Below, one piece after another: positions 55,467 to 64,000 of a stretch of DNA of 64,000 nt (within the stretch, counting starts at the first letter, position 1; the number at the start of each line of letters is the position of its first letter). The notes beneath the pieces were generated by a model, which saw nothing but the letters and a program-made list of their open reading frames with translations, had not been told where the DNA came from and did not search any database. The stretch is from Rhinopithecus roxellana. Taxonomy: Eukaryota; Chordata; Mammalia; Primates; Cercopithecidae. Location: positions 57,767,332 to 57,831,331 of the forward strand of contig NC_044566.1 in the NCBI RefSeq assembly GCF_007565055.1. Reading direction: 5' to 3'. Made by a program: the position numbers and the translations under genes.

Positions 55467-55540
55467 TCTCTCCCTCTCTCCCCCCCCTCCCCCTCTCCCC
55501 CTCTCACCCTCTCCCCCTCTCCCTCCCTCCCCCATTCACT
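55405..55540. repeat. Long pyrimidine tract, (CT)n then C-rich
   Basis: About 30 CT copies followed by CCCTCTCT and C-rich units, nearly pure pyrimidine for roughly 135 bases. It is translated in three misleading low-complexity open frames (LSLSLS on plus, ERERER on minus). Confidence 0.97.
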
Positions 55541-55885
55541 TTCTCTTAGATCACTCCCCCAGAGGAAAGTCAACTGCCATGTCAGGAGACCACTTAGACA
55601 AACTATTGATAGGTAAGGAGCTGAGGTCTCCCAGCTCCGCAGGGAGGAACTGAAGCCCGACAACAACTTCGTGACTGAGATTGGAAGCAGGTGGAGCCTT
55701 TGAATGAGACTACAGTTCCAACCGATAGCTATACTGCAGCCTTCGCAGACATCTTGAGCCAGATTAACCCAGTTAAGCTGCTCCTCAATTCCTGGCCTAT
55801 AGGAACCATAAGGTAATAAAAGTTGGTTATTTTAAGCCCCTAAATTTGAATAATTTGTTATGTAGCATTAGATAATGAATGCAGT

Positions 55886-56895
55886 ACCTTATCTCTCCAG
55901 CTAGACTACAATCCTTGAAGAAGGATTTCTAGCTTCCAGCTAATTCTTCAGGATGTCTGTACATATCCATTGGATTGAAGAGAAGGGTAGATAGATGGAT
56001 AACTATTTTTATCTACCTCCGTGAACTTTTTCACAGATGCTAACCATTCTGAACAATGTTCTGTGAGGTGGGTAAAAGAAAATTGACAATACTAATCCTA
56101 TTTCAATATGAGTGCCATCAGTTGAAGAAAATACTTTAAACATGGAGCTAAAACTTGGCAGAGGCTGGTGACAAGGCCCTGAATTTATAATATAATCCAC
56201 TAATGTAATTTTTTTCAAATCTTTTCATTCCATACACTTTCTGGAAGTCCTCTGGTGGCCTCTTCAGCTGTGGTGCCCTGTGGTTCTTTGCAGGCACCGC
56301 CCTCGTGCACCTGCTGTGCACCTGCTCTGTGGAGTTCTACTGCTCCAAGCTCCAACGCCTGGCTATCCTCAGCAGCATCACACCACATATTGAAAAATGC
56401 CTGACCGTGACCCATTTTATTCATCGCTTCTTTTTTATTTGTCACAGATACTATGGTATCAGATAAAGATAACACCACAAGGCTGTTACAAAAGGAGAAG
56501 GAGAACATACCATCATAGAAATGTTACAAACTAAAAATTGAAGAGTACTCTCTCTGCCTCTTTATCATCAATCACTTTGCTCCAAGGTGCTTTGGCAAGA
56601 GAGATATTTTGGGACAAACAGTAACCGATATGAGGAACATGTGTTGATTTGCTGCATCTATGATATAACTAATAACAGATGGATGTTATTTATAAACTCT
56701 TACATATTTATCCTAGTTCTTTTGAACCCCTTTCTATTCTGGGTCTATCAGCTGTTGCTGTTTGGATAATTAATTACACAACCAAACTCAATTTAAAATT
56801 TTGAAATGTACGTTTCCTGTAGGGTCTGCTTATTACATTTCTTGTTTGTGCTGTTGAATATTTTATATGCTGCTTACAGCCTAAGGTGCTTGAGT
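55886..56895. other. Unique DNA with a short GC-rich block
   Basis: No repeat is recognised. 56235-56375 is clearly GC-richer than its AT-rich flanks ('TCTTCAGCTGTGGTGCCCTG', 'CACCTGCTGTGCACCTGCTC'). It is open in both directions over about 60-90 codons. It might be a scrap of a processed pseudogene, but I cannot name a parent. The rest shows nothing. Confidence 0.4.
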
Positions 56896-56896
56896 G

Positions 56897-56930
<34 letters not shown>

Positions 56931-56932
56931 CA
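56897..56932. repeat. (CA)n microsatellite
   Basis: About 18 CA copies with one CG break near 56923. Confidence 0.95.
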
Positions 56933-58505
56933 AAAGATGCTGATTGGATCAGTTTTTTAAACTTCATTTAAGTTTTTCTTTAGTTACAATCCTTTAAAAA
57001 ATACTCCTCACTCCTAATATGACCATATCTGTTTCAGCAACAACAGAACTAATCAAAGAATGTGGCCTGGATTATCATGCACAGCTTTTAAATTTATAAG
57101 TTGCTCAGAATCATTATTGAATGATTATTGATAATATGCTTTAGAAAATAAAACTCTTGAATCAGTTAAGCTTAATTGGACCCAAGACGGCATTCCACTC
57201 CTAGCCTCTCTCTATGTAGAGAAATAGAACATTTTTGTAACCAATAAGCAAATTGACTATTGAAACAGCAGACCTGTACTATCCTGAAGATCAAGGAAGG
57301 GAGGTGGGTTGGTAGGAGGGAAGGAGAGGGAAAAGGAGAAAAAGGGTTTTGTTTTTATCATTACATGTGAATATTGCTACAATCAGTACAGTTGAGCTTA
57401 AATTCCCCTTACCAACTCTGAATTCAGGTCTATCTGGTTGGGATAAAATGAGTTTGGTTGGAAGAGGAGTATTTAAATGAAAGTCATAGAAAGTCAGGAA
57501 GGGTTTATCCAGTTCTAACTGGTACTTCTTTTTTCCGGCTGAAAAGCTCTCAGATTCTAAATTTCTGCCCTTTTCAAAATTATCAAAGAATGTCAAAGGA
57601 ATTATTTTTAAATTCATCTTTATATCCAAATGGCTGTGAAAGAACCGGAATGAAGCCATTATCAATGGAAATGGAGTTTTCTATTCAGCAAGAGTTCAAA
57701 GCTCTAAATAATCATTAAAATTGGCAATGGGATAAATAAAAAAACCGTATAGATGAAAACAAAGTGTAATGTGTTAAACATATTCTTTAAAAAATAATTT
57801 TAGTCTCTGAACGCAAGGTGCAGCTAAACAAAAAAATAATAATTTTAGTCATACTCCAAAAAAATTCTGCATCCATAAAATTCATTGCTGGAAAAGCAAT
57901 TCTTAATATGGTCTTAATACTGATGTGCTTAAAAAAAAATAAGACATTAAGCAGCATTATGGATGGTCAGAATTAGGCTACACAAGGAAACAAATGGATA
58001 TTTAAAAATTGGCCAGCGGCCTCACCTGTATTTCTGGCACTGGTAGTATAAGAGTGTCTTTAAATTATTCCTAATGGGCCAGAGTCCTTGAATTATTGAT
58101 GTTGGGTGATGTGGAGATAGACTGAGGCTCTACATAGGTTTAAATACTCTCTCTACATGCCTTTTCTACTTAGTGATTTCTTAGCTTGGATCTGAGATGC
58201 TCTCATCCTATAATTATCTTATGTTTTAAATGTTCTTTTGTAAAATTAATCGATGGTTTTTCTATTGCTTGTTTCTAAAAACTTGTAGATATTTAGTGTG
58301 TTTACTCTTAAATATTTGCTGCTACAATATTAATACACATTTGTGTTATGATGATGATCTTATTGTATCTGATTGGCCTTAGTACATACCCGGTAGCCAG
58401 GAGATGGTGCATCTCTGTGAGGTCCCTTTTTGAGGACTTCCAAAGAGGCAGTCCATAAGAGGGTAAGAGTATAGGCTTGAAAATGACCATGCCTGGGAGA
58501 ACGGT
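56933..58505. other. Unique DNA, nothing recognised
   Basis: I can support no gene or repeat. The minus-strand 124-codon frame at 57291-57665 and the opposing frame at 57458-57718 have no known domain. Confidence 0.45.
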
Positions 58506-58509
58506 GGAA

Positions 58510-58965
58510 GGTAGGGGTTAAGAGCATGAATTCTGAAATCAGACTGCCTGGGTTCAGTGTAAGGCAAGCTCCACCAATTATGTGTTGAATGATCTTGTGT
58601 ATGTTACTTAAACTATTTGTGTCTCAGTTCTCAAACATATATGGGAAATTAATAATAGTATCTTCCTTATAGAGTTACTGTGAGATGACATACGTAAAAT
58701 TTAGAGCAGTATCTTGGCATACTTGCAGTCAGTCACTATTTATTATTATAGTAACTATTACCATGAAAAGGTTCAAGTTCCAGCTTCATCACGCACCAAT
58801 ATGATTTATGTAATGCCTTAACCTTTCAGTTTGTCCATCTCTCAAAGAAGGATTATCAAGTCTATCTCACAGGGTTGTAATGGGAATGAATGGCGTATCA
58901 TAAAAAGTGCCTAACGGAACTTAGAACTTGAAGTATGTAAGTGCTTAGTCAGTGTATACACTCCA
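58510..58965 (+). mobile_element. Two MIR copies in tandem orientation
   Basis: The first (58510-58760): 'AGGGGTTAAGAGCATGAATT', 'AATCAGACTGCCTGGGTTCA', 'TTATAGAGTTACTGTGAGAT'. The second (58768-58965): 'TTAACCTTTCAGTTTGTCCA', 'TCTATCTCACAGGGTTGTAA', 'AAAAGTGCCTAACGGAACTT'. Both run plus and follow MIR order. Confidence 0.85.
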
Positions 58966-59261
58966 TTACTGTAACTGGTTCAATGGTTTATTTCTCAGAG
59001 TCCTGACCAGTGACGCTTGAGAGTGAGATTGAACTCGAGCTTTACAGGAGGGAGGTGCATCAGTTTGAGAGTCATATACAAAGTTTGACTAGAGCTGAGG
59101 AAACTCAGAGGGAAACCCCTTCCCCCAGCCAACTTGTTCCACCCTGGCGTATAAGTCAGAATGCTAGTGGGAAAGATGGTGGGTGGCTAGACTGCTGGGA
59201 GAGGTAACTTTCTCATCTCCTATTGGAAGTTTTTAAAGAGTTGTTGAACTGGTGATTTTCT
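58966..59261. other. Unique DNA, nothing recognised
   Basis: I can support no gene or repeat. Confidence 0.45.
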
Positions 59262-59908
59262 AGAAAAGTGGTCCTGAAGATGTGCTCCAAGGACTACTGC
59301 AAGTCCTTGAGAACCTTTTGGGGTTCTGTGAACTCAAAAGTACTTTTATAATAATATTAAGAGGTTATTTGCTTTAATAAAGTTTCATTTATAAGTTAGA
59401 CACGGTAAGAGATTAGCAATAATAACTAATAATAAAATAGAACAATTATAACAATATGCCAGCATCACTACTCTTGCACGTTGAAGCCATTATTAAGTAC
59501 AATAAAGGTGACAAACATGAGTGTTGCAATATCATGACAGTCGATCTGATAACCCAGGCAGTGACTGAGTACCACAAGGCTGGGTAGCATAGATAGTGTG
59601 GATATGCTGGACAAAGGAATGATTCATATCCCAGGCAGGATGGAATGAGACAGTGCGATATTTCATCATGCCACTCAGAATAGTGGACAACGTCAAAAAT
59701 TTGAATTTTTTTTTATGGAATTTTCCATTCACTGTTTTGGGGTCATGGTTGACCTTGGCTAAATGAAACTGTAGAAAGTGAAACTGGGTAAGGGAGAACT
59801 GCTGTATCAACAGATACAACTCACATAAACAAAACCCAGCTCTTTGGGGTCCTCAATAATTTTTAAAGATGTAAACATGTCCTGAGACCAAAGTGTTTGA
59901 GGTTCACT
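59262..59908 (+). mobile_element. hAT-Charlie type element split by a Tigger fragment
   Basis: The left part (59262-59456) has 'AAGTGGTCCTGAAGATGTGC', 'CTTTTGGGGTTCTGTGAACT' and 'TTAAGAGGTTATTTGCTTTA'. The right part (59813-59908) has 'ACTCACATAAACAAAACCCA', 'CTTTGGGGTCCTCAATAATT' and 'TGTCCTGAGACCAAAGTGTT'. These are matching halves of a hAT-Charlie non-autonomous element. The ends are decayed. Confidence 0.75.
59457..59812 (-). mobile_element. Tigger-type fragment inside the hAT element
   Basis: On the minus strand it starts with TACAGCAGTTCTCCCTTACC. It continues through the region ending 'CCTTTATTGTACTTAATAAT' and 'GAGTAGTGATGCTGGCAT'. On the plus strand 'GGACAAAGGAATGATTCATA' and 'GGAATTTTCCATTCACTGTT' are typical of Tigger 5' regions. 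It stops where a Tigger transposase frame would begin, so it is a deletion derivative or truncated copy. Confidence 0.7.
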
Positions 59909-60929
59909 AACCCAGGCAAAGGGGACCATCCTATCTGAGAATTAACCAGATTCTGTCTCTAGGTATTTGATGTTAGAAACTGCCTAGAATACTCATCTGT
60001 TTCCCTGAATCTTTGCCTTCAAGTTTCCAAACTCTTCTGCAGCCCATCCTCATCCAAATTAGGTCTGTTGACATGTTTTCCTCCTACAAATGATAATACA
60101 GTGGATTACTCTGTAGTTTCCTTTGACTGCCGTCATTTTTAGGCTTTCCTGAGACTCTAGTCTGTTTGATTGGATTTCAGCGACATTCTCTTATTCCTGA
60201 CTGGATTCTGGACACAACCTGTTTCTCTAATCATCACGTTTACAATCAACCTCTCAGGGTGGATCATTTGGTTTAGGTTTCTCAAGGTTAGTGCCAGAGT
60301 GCATTCTTTTTCTAATTCAGTCTTTCAAATTTTGGGTCATTTTAATAGCGCTCCTACCACTGCACTTCTTGTGCCAAATATATAAATAATAAAAGCTTAA
60401 AAAGCAATATGGAATTTATTAAGAGTGTCCAAGTTAAATTAGGTGGCTGGTCTTTCCTATCCTGAATTGTTATAATCATAAAAGTCTAATAGGCTTATTC
60501 AGATACATGAAAGGACATCTGGAAAACAAAGCCATGTGACTCTTCATTTGAAGTGCTTATGAAAAGCTGTTAAAATGAATTAATTTGAAGAGCTTGGAAA
60601 TATATCAATACTGTGTGAGGCAATCATGCAAATTAATATGGGCCCAAGGTCCTGGGTCAGACAGGGTAAGGCCCAAAAGAAGTTTGACTTTGAACAAGTA
60701 AGAATGTTAATAAATCTTTAAAAATTATCTACATTTACCGACAACAGGCGCTTCCTTTTGTTAGATGTTTCTTTGCCCTTACCTACAAATTAGAAAGACT
60801 AGTAATTAATAAGGAGGAGGGAGGGATGAATAGGCAGAGTACAGAGGATTTTTAGAGCTGTGAATCGACTCTGCATGATACTCTAATGGTAAACACATGA
60901 CATTATACATTTTTCCAAATATACAGAAT
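59909..60929. other. Unique DNA, nothing recognised
   Basis: I can support no gene or repeat. Confidence 0.45.
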
Positions 60930-61405
60930 GAGCACCACCAAGAATGAAACCTAATGCTGATTTGGGTGATAATGATGTGTTAATGCAGGTTCTGGTGGGG
61001 GAGGCAGTGGTTGGTGGTGGAGGGATTATGCATGTGTAAGGGCAGGGGATGTATGGGAAGTTTCTGTACCTACCACTCAGTTTTGCTGTGAACCTAAAAC
61101 TACTCTAAACCATCATTCTGAGCAAACTATCGCAAGGACAGAAAACCAAACACTGCATATTCTCACTCATAGGTGGAACAATGAGAACACTTGGACACAG
61201 GGTGGGGAACATCACACACCGGGGTCTGTCGTCGGGTGCGGGGAGTGGGGAGGGATAGCATTAGGAGATATACCTAATGTAAATAACAAGTTAATGGGTG
61301 CAGCACACCAACATGGCACATGTATACATAGGTAACAAACCTGCACGTTGTGCACATGTACCCTAGAACTTAAAGCATAATAATAATAAAGTCTATGAAA
61401 AACAT
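60930..61405 (+). mobile_element. L1MB-like 3' end, split by an L1PA tail
   Basis: 'GGTGATAATGATGTGTTAAT', 'GGGGATGTATGGGAAGTTTC' and 'TTTTGCTGTGAACCTAAAAC' then CTACTCTAAA, resuming after the younger L1 as AATAAAGTCTATGAAAAAC. This is the normal close of an L1MB 3' UTR. Confidence 0.85.
61108..61387 (+). mobile_element. 5'-truncated L1PA tail
   Basis: About 280 bases of a primate L1 3' end: 'GAGCAAACTATCGCAAGGAC', 'AATGAGAACACTTGGACACA', 'ATGGGTGCAGCACACCAACA' and 'GTACCCTAGAACTTAAAGCA', closing TAATAATAATAAA. It contains the last ORF2-adjacent bases and 3' UTR only, with no coding capacity. It is little diverged, so it is among the younger insertions here. Confidence 0.93.
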
Positions 61406-61695
61406 AAGCGTGTCAAGTTCTGAATTTTTATAGACTTTATGTTCTACACTACAAAGTTTAACACTTAATTATATACGACCATATTTTATACTCAAATTAA
61501 CTTATACTTTGTCTTTTTTAAAATATTAGACTAGAAGTTCAAAGTTTTTCTAGTTTCAAATCTGGTTACTAGTTGTACAAATCTCAACTTTAAACAATGT
61601 AAAGTAGCCATAATCCTCTCACTTATCAGATTGTTGTGAAATTTGCCAAATTATTCATAAACAATGAAGTGTTCTAAAGTTAAAGATCTTGTTAA
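61406..61695. other. Unique AT-rich DNA
   Basis: I can support no gene or repeat. Confidence 0.45.
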
Positions 61696-61699
61696 AGTC

Positions 61700-61842
61700 T
61701 TCCTGGGAGAGTACCTGCTTGAAATTGGGTTTAAATCCAGATTTTACTAATTACCAACTTATTGGCTATGTATTTGATAAGTCATTTAGCCTCTCTGAGC
61801 CTCGGTTACTTCATTGGTTTAAAAATAACCCTGAAAAAAAAA
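61700..61842 (+). mobile_element. MIR fragment
   Basis: 'GGGTTTAAATCCAGATTTTA', 'TAAGTCATTTAGCCTCTCTG' and 'AGCCTCGGTTACTTCATTGG' are ordered MIR core text. Confidence 0.8.
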
Positions 61843-62014
61843 TCCAATTCTCTCTTGAATTTCTCCCAACTAGTTCTAGGGGTGCTTACAGAGGTGTCAA
61901 GGGCACCCCATGCAATTTTCTGTTGCTTATCCAGGGCTCCTCTCGCTTCCCTCCTGTACTTCTCTGCCTCCATGTGGTGATGTCTCCCTGGACTCCAGCA
62001 GCTGCTGATACATT

Positions 62015-62285
62015 ATCTCTTGCTGAGTAGCAAATTGTCTGAACATTTTGTGGTTTAAACAATAAACCATCTCACGGAGTCTGTGGGTCAGGGATTCAGA
62101 GGTGGCAGTGTAGCTGCGAAGTTCTGGCTCAGAACCTTTCATGAGGTTGTGGTTACTATGTTGCCTGGGGATGCAGTCCTCTGGAGGTTTGACTGGGCCG
62201 GGAGGTCTGCTTCCAAGATGGTTCACTCACATGGCTGTTGGCAGAAGTCTTCAGTTCAACAGTGTGCTAGAGCTGGCTCATGCCT
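62015..62285 (-). mobile_element. MLT1 LTR fragment
   Basis: On the plus strand 'GTGGTTTAAACAATAAACCA', 'TCTGTGGGTCAGGGATTCAG', 'CTTCCAAGATGGTTCACTCA' and 'CATGGCTGTTGGCAGAAGTC' are the reverse of MLT1 LTR text, such as that at 5585-6430. Confidence 0.75.
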
Positions 62286-62424
62286 GCTTCTAAGAGCCAG
62301 CTGTTAAATTTCAGGAATTTTGTAAGCCAATTGTTAAACACATCCATTATAGAAAATTAAATCATGTAAAGTTAATTTAAGTAAATTATATTAAAAGCAA
62401 AAGTAGTAAATACTTGTTAAAACC

Positions 62425-62875
62425 TTCAGCAGAATTACATTTAAAGAAATTTAATTGAGCAATGAAATGATTCACAAGTCAGGCAGCCCCCAGAATCACA
62501 GAAGATTCGGAGAGACTCCAGGGGTGCCTCATGGTCAGAATAAATTTATAGACCAAAAAAGTAAAGTGATGGACGGAAATCAGAAGTGATGTACAGAAAC
62601 AGCTGGATTGGTTACAGCTCAGCGTTTGCCTTATTTGAGCAGAGTTTGAACACCTAGCAGTGTAAGAGTGGTTGAAGTAGGGCTGCTGGGATTGGCCAAG
62701 ACTCAGCTGTTGCTTCAGGCACATACTCCTGAGTTAGTTTTTCAATCTTGTCTATCAAGTTAGGTTGCAGTTTGTGCAGAAGAACTCAAATATGAAAGTA
62801 TGGAGTCCTTCTCAGGCCGTATTTAGTTCACTTTAACATACTCAAAACTCATCACTTCCTAATAATTTTACCTTT
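62425..62875 (-). mobile_element. Possible ERV1-type LTR fragment
   Basis: 'GAAACAGCTGGATTGGTTAC', 'AGCTCAGCGTTTGCCTTATT' and 'GGGATTGGCCAAGACTCAGC' resemble a primate/mammalian ERV1 LTR in minus orientation, with reversed CCAAT boxes (ATTGG at 62607-62611 and 62691-62695). The family is not assigned and the ends are not defined. Confidence 0.55.
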
Positions 62876-62914
62876 TTCTCCTTTATTTGTGTTCCTGTGG
62901 TTATTTATGTGTAT

Positions 62915-63648
62915 TGTAACTGCCCAATGGGCTCACCTTGCCTGCTGCCTAGACAGAGCTGATTTACCAAGACAGGGGAAGTGTAAGGGATAAGGAATAA
63001 CTAACGCAGAGGACAGCTGTGAGGGAGACTGGAGTTTTATTAGTACTCAAATCAGTCTCCCTGAGCATTAGGGGATCAGAGTTTTTAAAGATAATTTGGC
63101 AAGTAGGGGTTGGGGAAGTGGGGAGTGCTGATTGGTCAGGTTGGAGATGGAATCATAGTGGGTGGACGTGAGGTTTTCTTGCTGTCCTCTGTTCCTGGGT
63201 GGGATCACAGAACTGCTTCATCCAGATGACCAGTCTGGGTGGTGTCAGCTGATTCATCCAGTGCAGGGTCTGCAAAATATCTCAAGCACTGATCTTGTTT
63301 CACAATAGAGATGTTATCTCCAGGATCAATTTGGGGAAGTTCAGACACTTGAAGCCAGAGGCTGCTTGACCCCTAAACCTTAATTTCTAATCTTATAGAG
63401 CTCATTTGTTAGTCCTACAAAGGGAGACCGGTTCCCAGGTCAGAAAAGGGTCTTTTGGGGTAAGAACTATTATCAGTTTTGTTTCAGAGTCAAACCATAA
63501 ACTAAATTCCTTCCCAAAGTTAGTTTGGCCTGAGCCCAGGGATGTATGTGGACCGCGTAAAGGTTAGAAGTAAGATGGAGTCAGTTAGGTCTGATCTCTT
63601 TCCCTGTCCTAATTTCCTCAGTTATACTTTTTGCAAAGGCGGTCTCAT
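62915..63648 (-). mobile_element. ERV1-type solo LTR, minus orientation
   Basis: Flanked by the 5-base target-site duplication TGTAT at 62910-62914 and 63649-63653. On the minus strand it begins ATGAGACCGCCTTTGCAAAA and ends GCAGTTACA. It has a CCAAT box (ATTGG on plus at 63131-63135), a TATA-like TTTAAAAAC near 63080-63090, and AATAAAA (TTTTATTA on plus at 63035-63042). The text is a known primate ERV1 LTR type that I do not name with certainty. No internal region is present. Confidence 0.85.
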
Positions 63649-63653
63649 TGTAT

Positions 63654-64000
63654 CTGCATGAGGGAAATGTTACATAGTTGTGTTCTATTGCACATCTCAT
63701 TCCATTTCTGCATTCAGTGACCTTAAACAACTGGCTTGAAATCAGCCACAGTGGGAGTATTTACATTATGGATATCAGCAAATACTACAGATCAGAACTT
63801 GATCTATTTTTGTATTGATTTTTAGACTTTAGAAAGTGATGGAGAAATATTAATGCAGATTAAACTAAAAATATGTCACATCAGTAGCTCTTACTTTGTG
63901 AATGACACAAAAACTTGAAGAAATATTCTTCCTGTATTTGTAACTACTATCCAATTCAGCAAAGAGATCTTTCATGCTACTGACAAATAAATGAAGCTGC
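63654..64000. other. Unique DNA to the window end
   Basis: I can support no gene or repeat. Confidence 0.45.

Larger units (their letters stand above)
55175..55885 (+). mobile_element. MLT1 LTR with an Alu scrap and an expanded CT tract
   Basis: MaLR LTR text: 'GGTAGCCAGTTTCCAAAGCG', 'ATAATCTCCACCTCCTGGTT', 'TGCAGCCTTCGCAGACATCT' and the close 'GTTATGTAGCATTAGATAAT'. A 37-base Alu 3' scrap is inserted at 55344-55380. The CT-rich middle common in MLT1 has grown into the tract at 55405-55540. Confidence 0.8.

Noticed and set aside
55342..55666. Low-complexity open frames LSLSLS and ERERER
   Set aside because: They are translations of a CT microsatellite.
1..64000. tRNA, rRNA, snRNA, Y RNA or other classical RNA genes
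   Set aside because: I scanned by eye for U6, 5S, Y-RNA and tRNA box-like text and saw no convincing match; MIR elements derive from tRNA but are not tRNA genes.
1..64000. CpG-island promoter of a host gene
   Set aside because: CpG-rich text occurs only inside young Alus and the LTR12 first block.

Overview
This window looks like primate nuclear DNA, most likely from an Old World monkey. It is AT-rich, has no long open reading frame, and is packed with Alu, L1, L2, MIR, MaLR and ERV1 repeats. At least two young full-length Alus (14566-14920 and 38453-38743) carry changes I associate with cercopithecoid AluY subfamilies: 'GGCTCAAGCCTG' near the head, 'GGCGAGGTGG' or 'GGACGAGGTGG' after the middle A-rich linker, and 'GAGATCTGGCCACTGC' or 'GAGATCCGGCCACTGC' in the right arm. 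The LTR12 (HERV9-type) solo LTR and the L1PA tail fit a catarrhine.

I find no functional protein-coding gene, tRNA, rRNA, snRNA or CRISPR array. The only protein-like signals are dead transposases: a frameshifted hAT transposase on the minus strand at 26-907, and a mariner (HSMAR2-like) transposase on the plus strand at about 16980-18130. All other open frames are short, and most lie inside repeats. The window is best read as intergenic or deep-intronic sequence.

Layout. 1-8.4 kb: hAT relic, MaLR LTRs, an old minus-strand LTR, and an L2 split by an LTR that is itself split by an AluJ. 8.4-11.9 kb: an old minus-strand L1 broken by an Alu, a THE1/MST-type LTR and an AluJ. 12.7-16 kb: L2/MIR relics, a monkey-type AluY with an internal duplication, and unique DNA. 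16.2-21.5 kb: a complete but inactive mariner split by a 5'-inverted L1, followed by a larger 5'-inverted L1. 22-28 kb: three Alus and mostly unique DNA. 27.8-29.8 kb: a hAT MITE, an LTR12 solo LTR inserted into the first bases of a Tigger-like element, and an L1 tail. 31-38.8 kb: L1, L2, MIR, hAT and Alu layers plus two small perfect hairpins. 38.8-46.4 kb: mainly unique DNA with one ERV1-type solo LTR at 41744-42388. 46.4-55.9 kb: MaLR LTRs, MIRs, Alus and several microsatellites. 55.9-64 kb: unique DNA, a Tigger-in-hAT nest, an L1PA tail inside an L1MB tail, and two minus-strand ERV1-type LTRs.

No genes work together here. The value of the window lies in the insertion history, which can be read from target-site duplications (TSDs), and in a few unexplained structures. 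I saw no new functional system. Repeat family names come from remembered consensus sequences, not from a search, so edges are usually good to about 10-30 bases except where a TSD fixes them.
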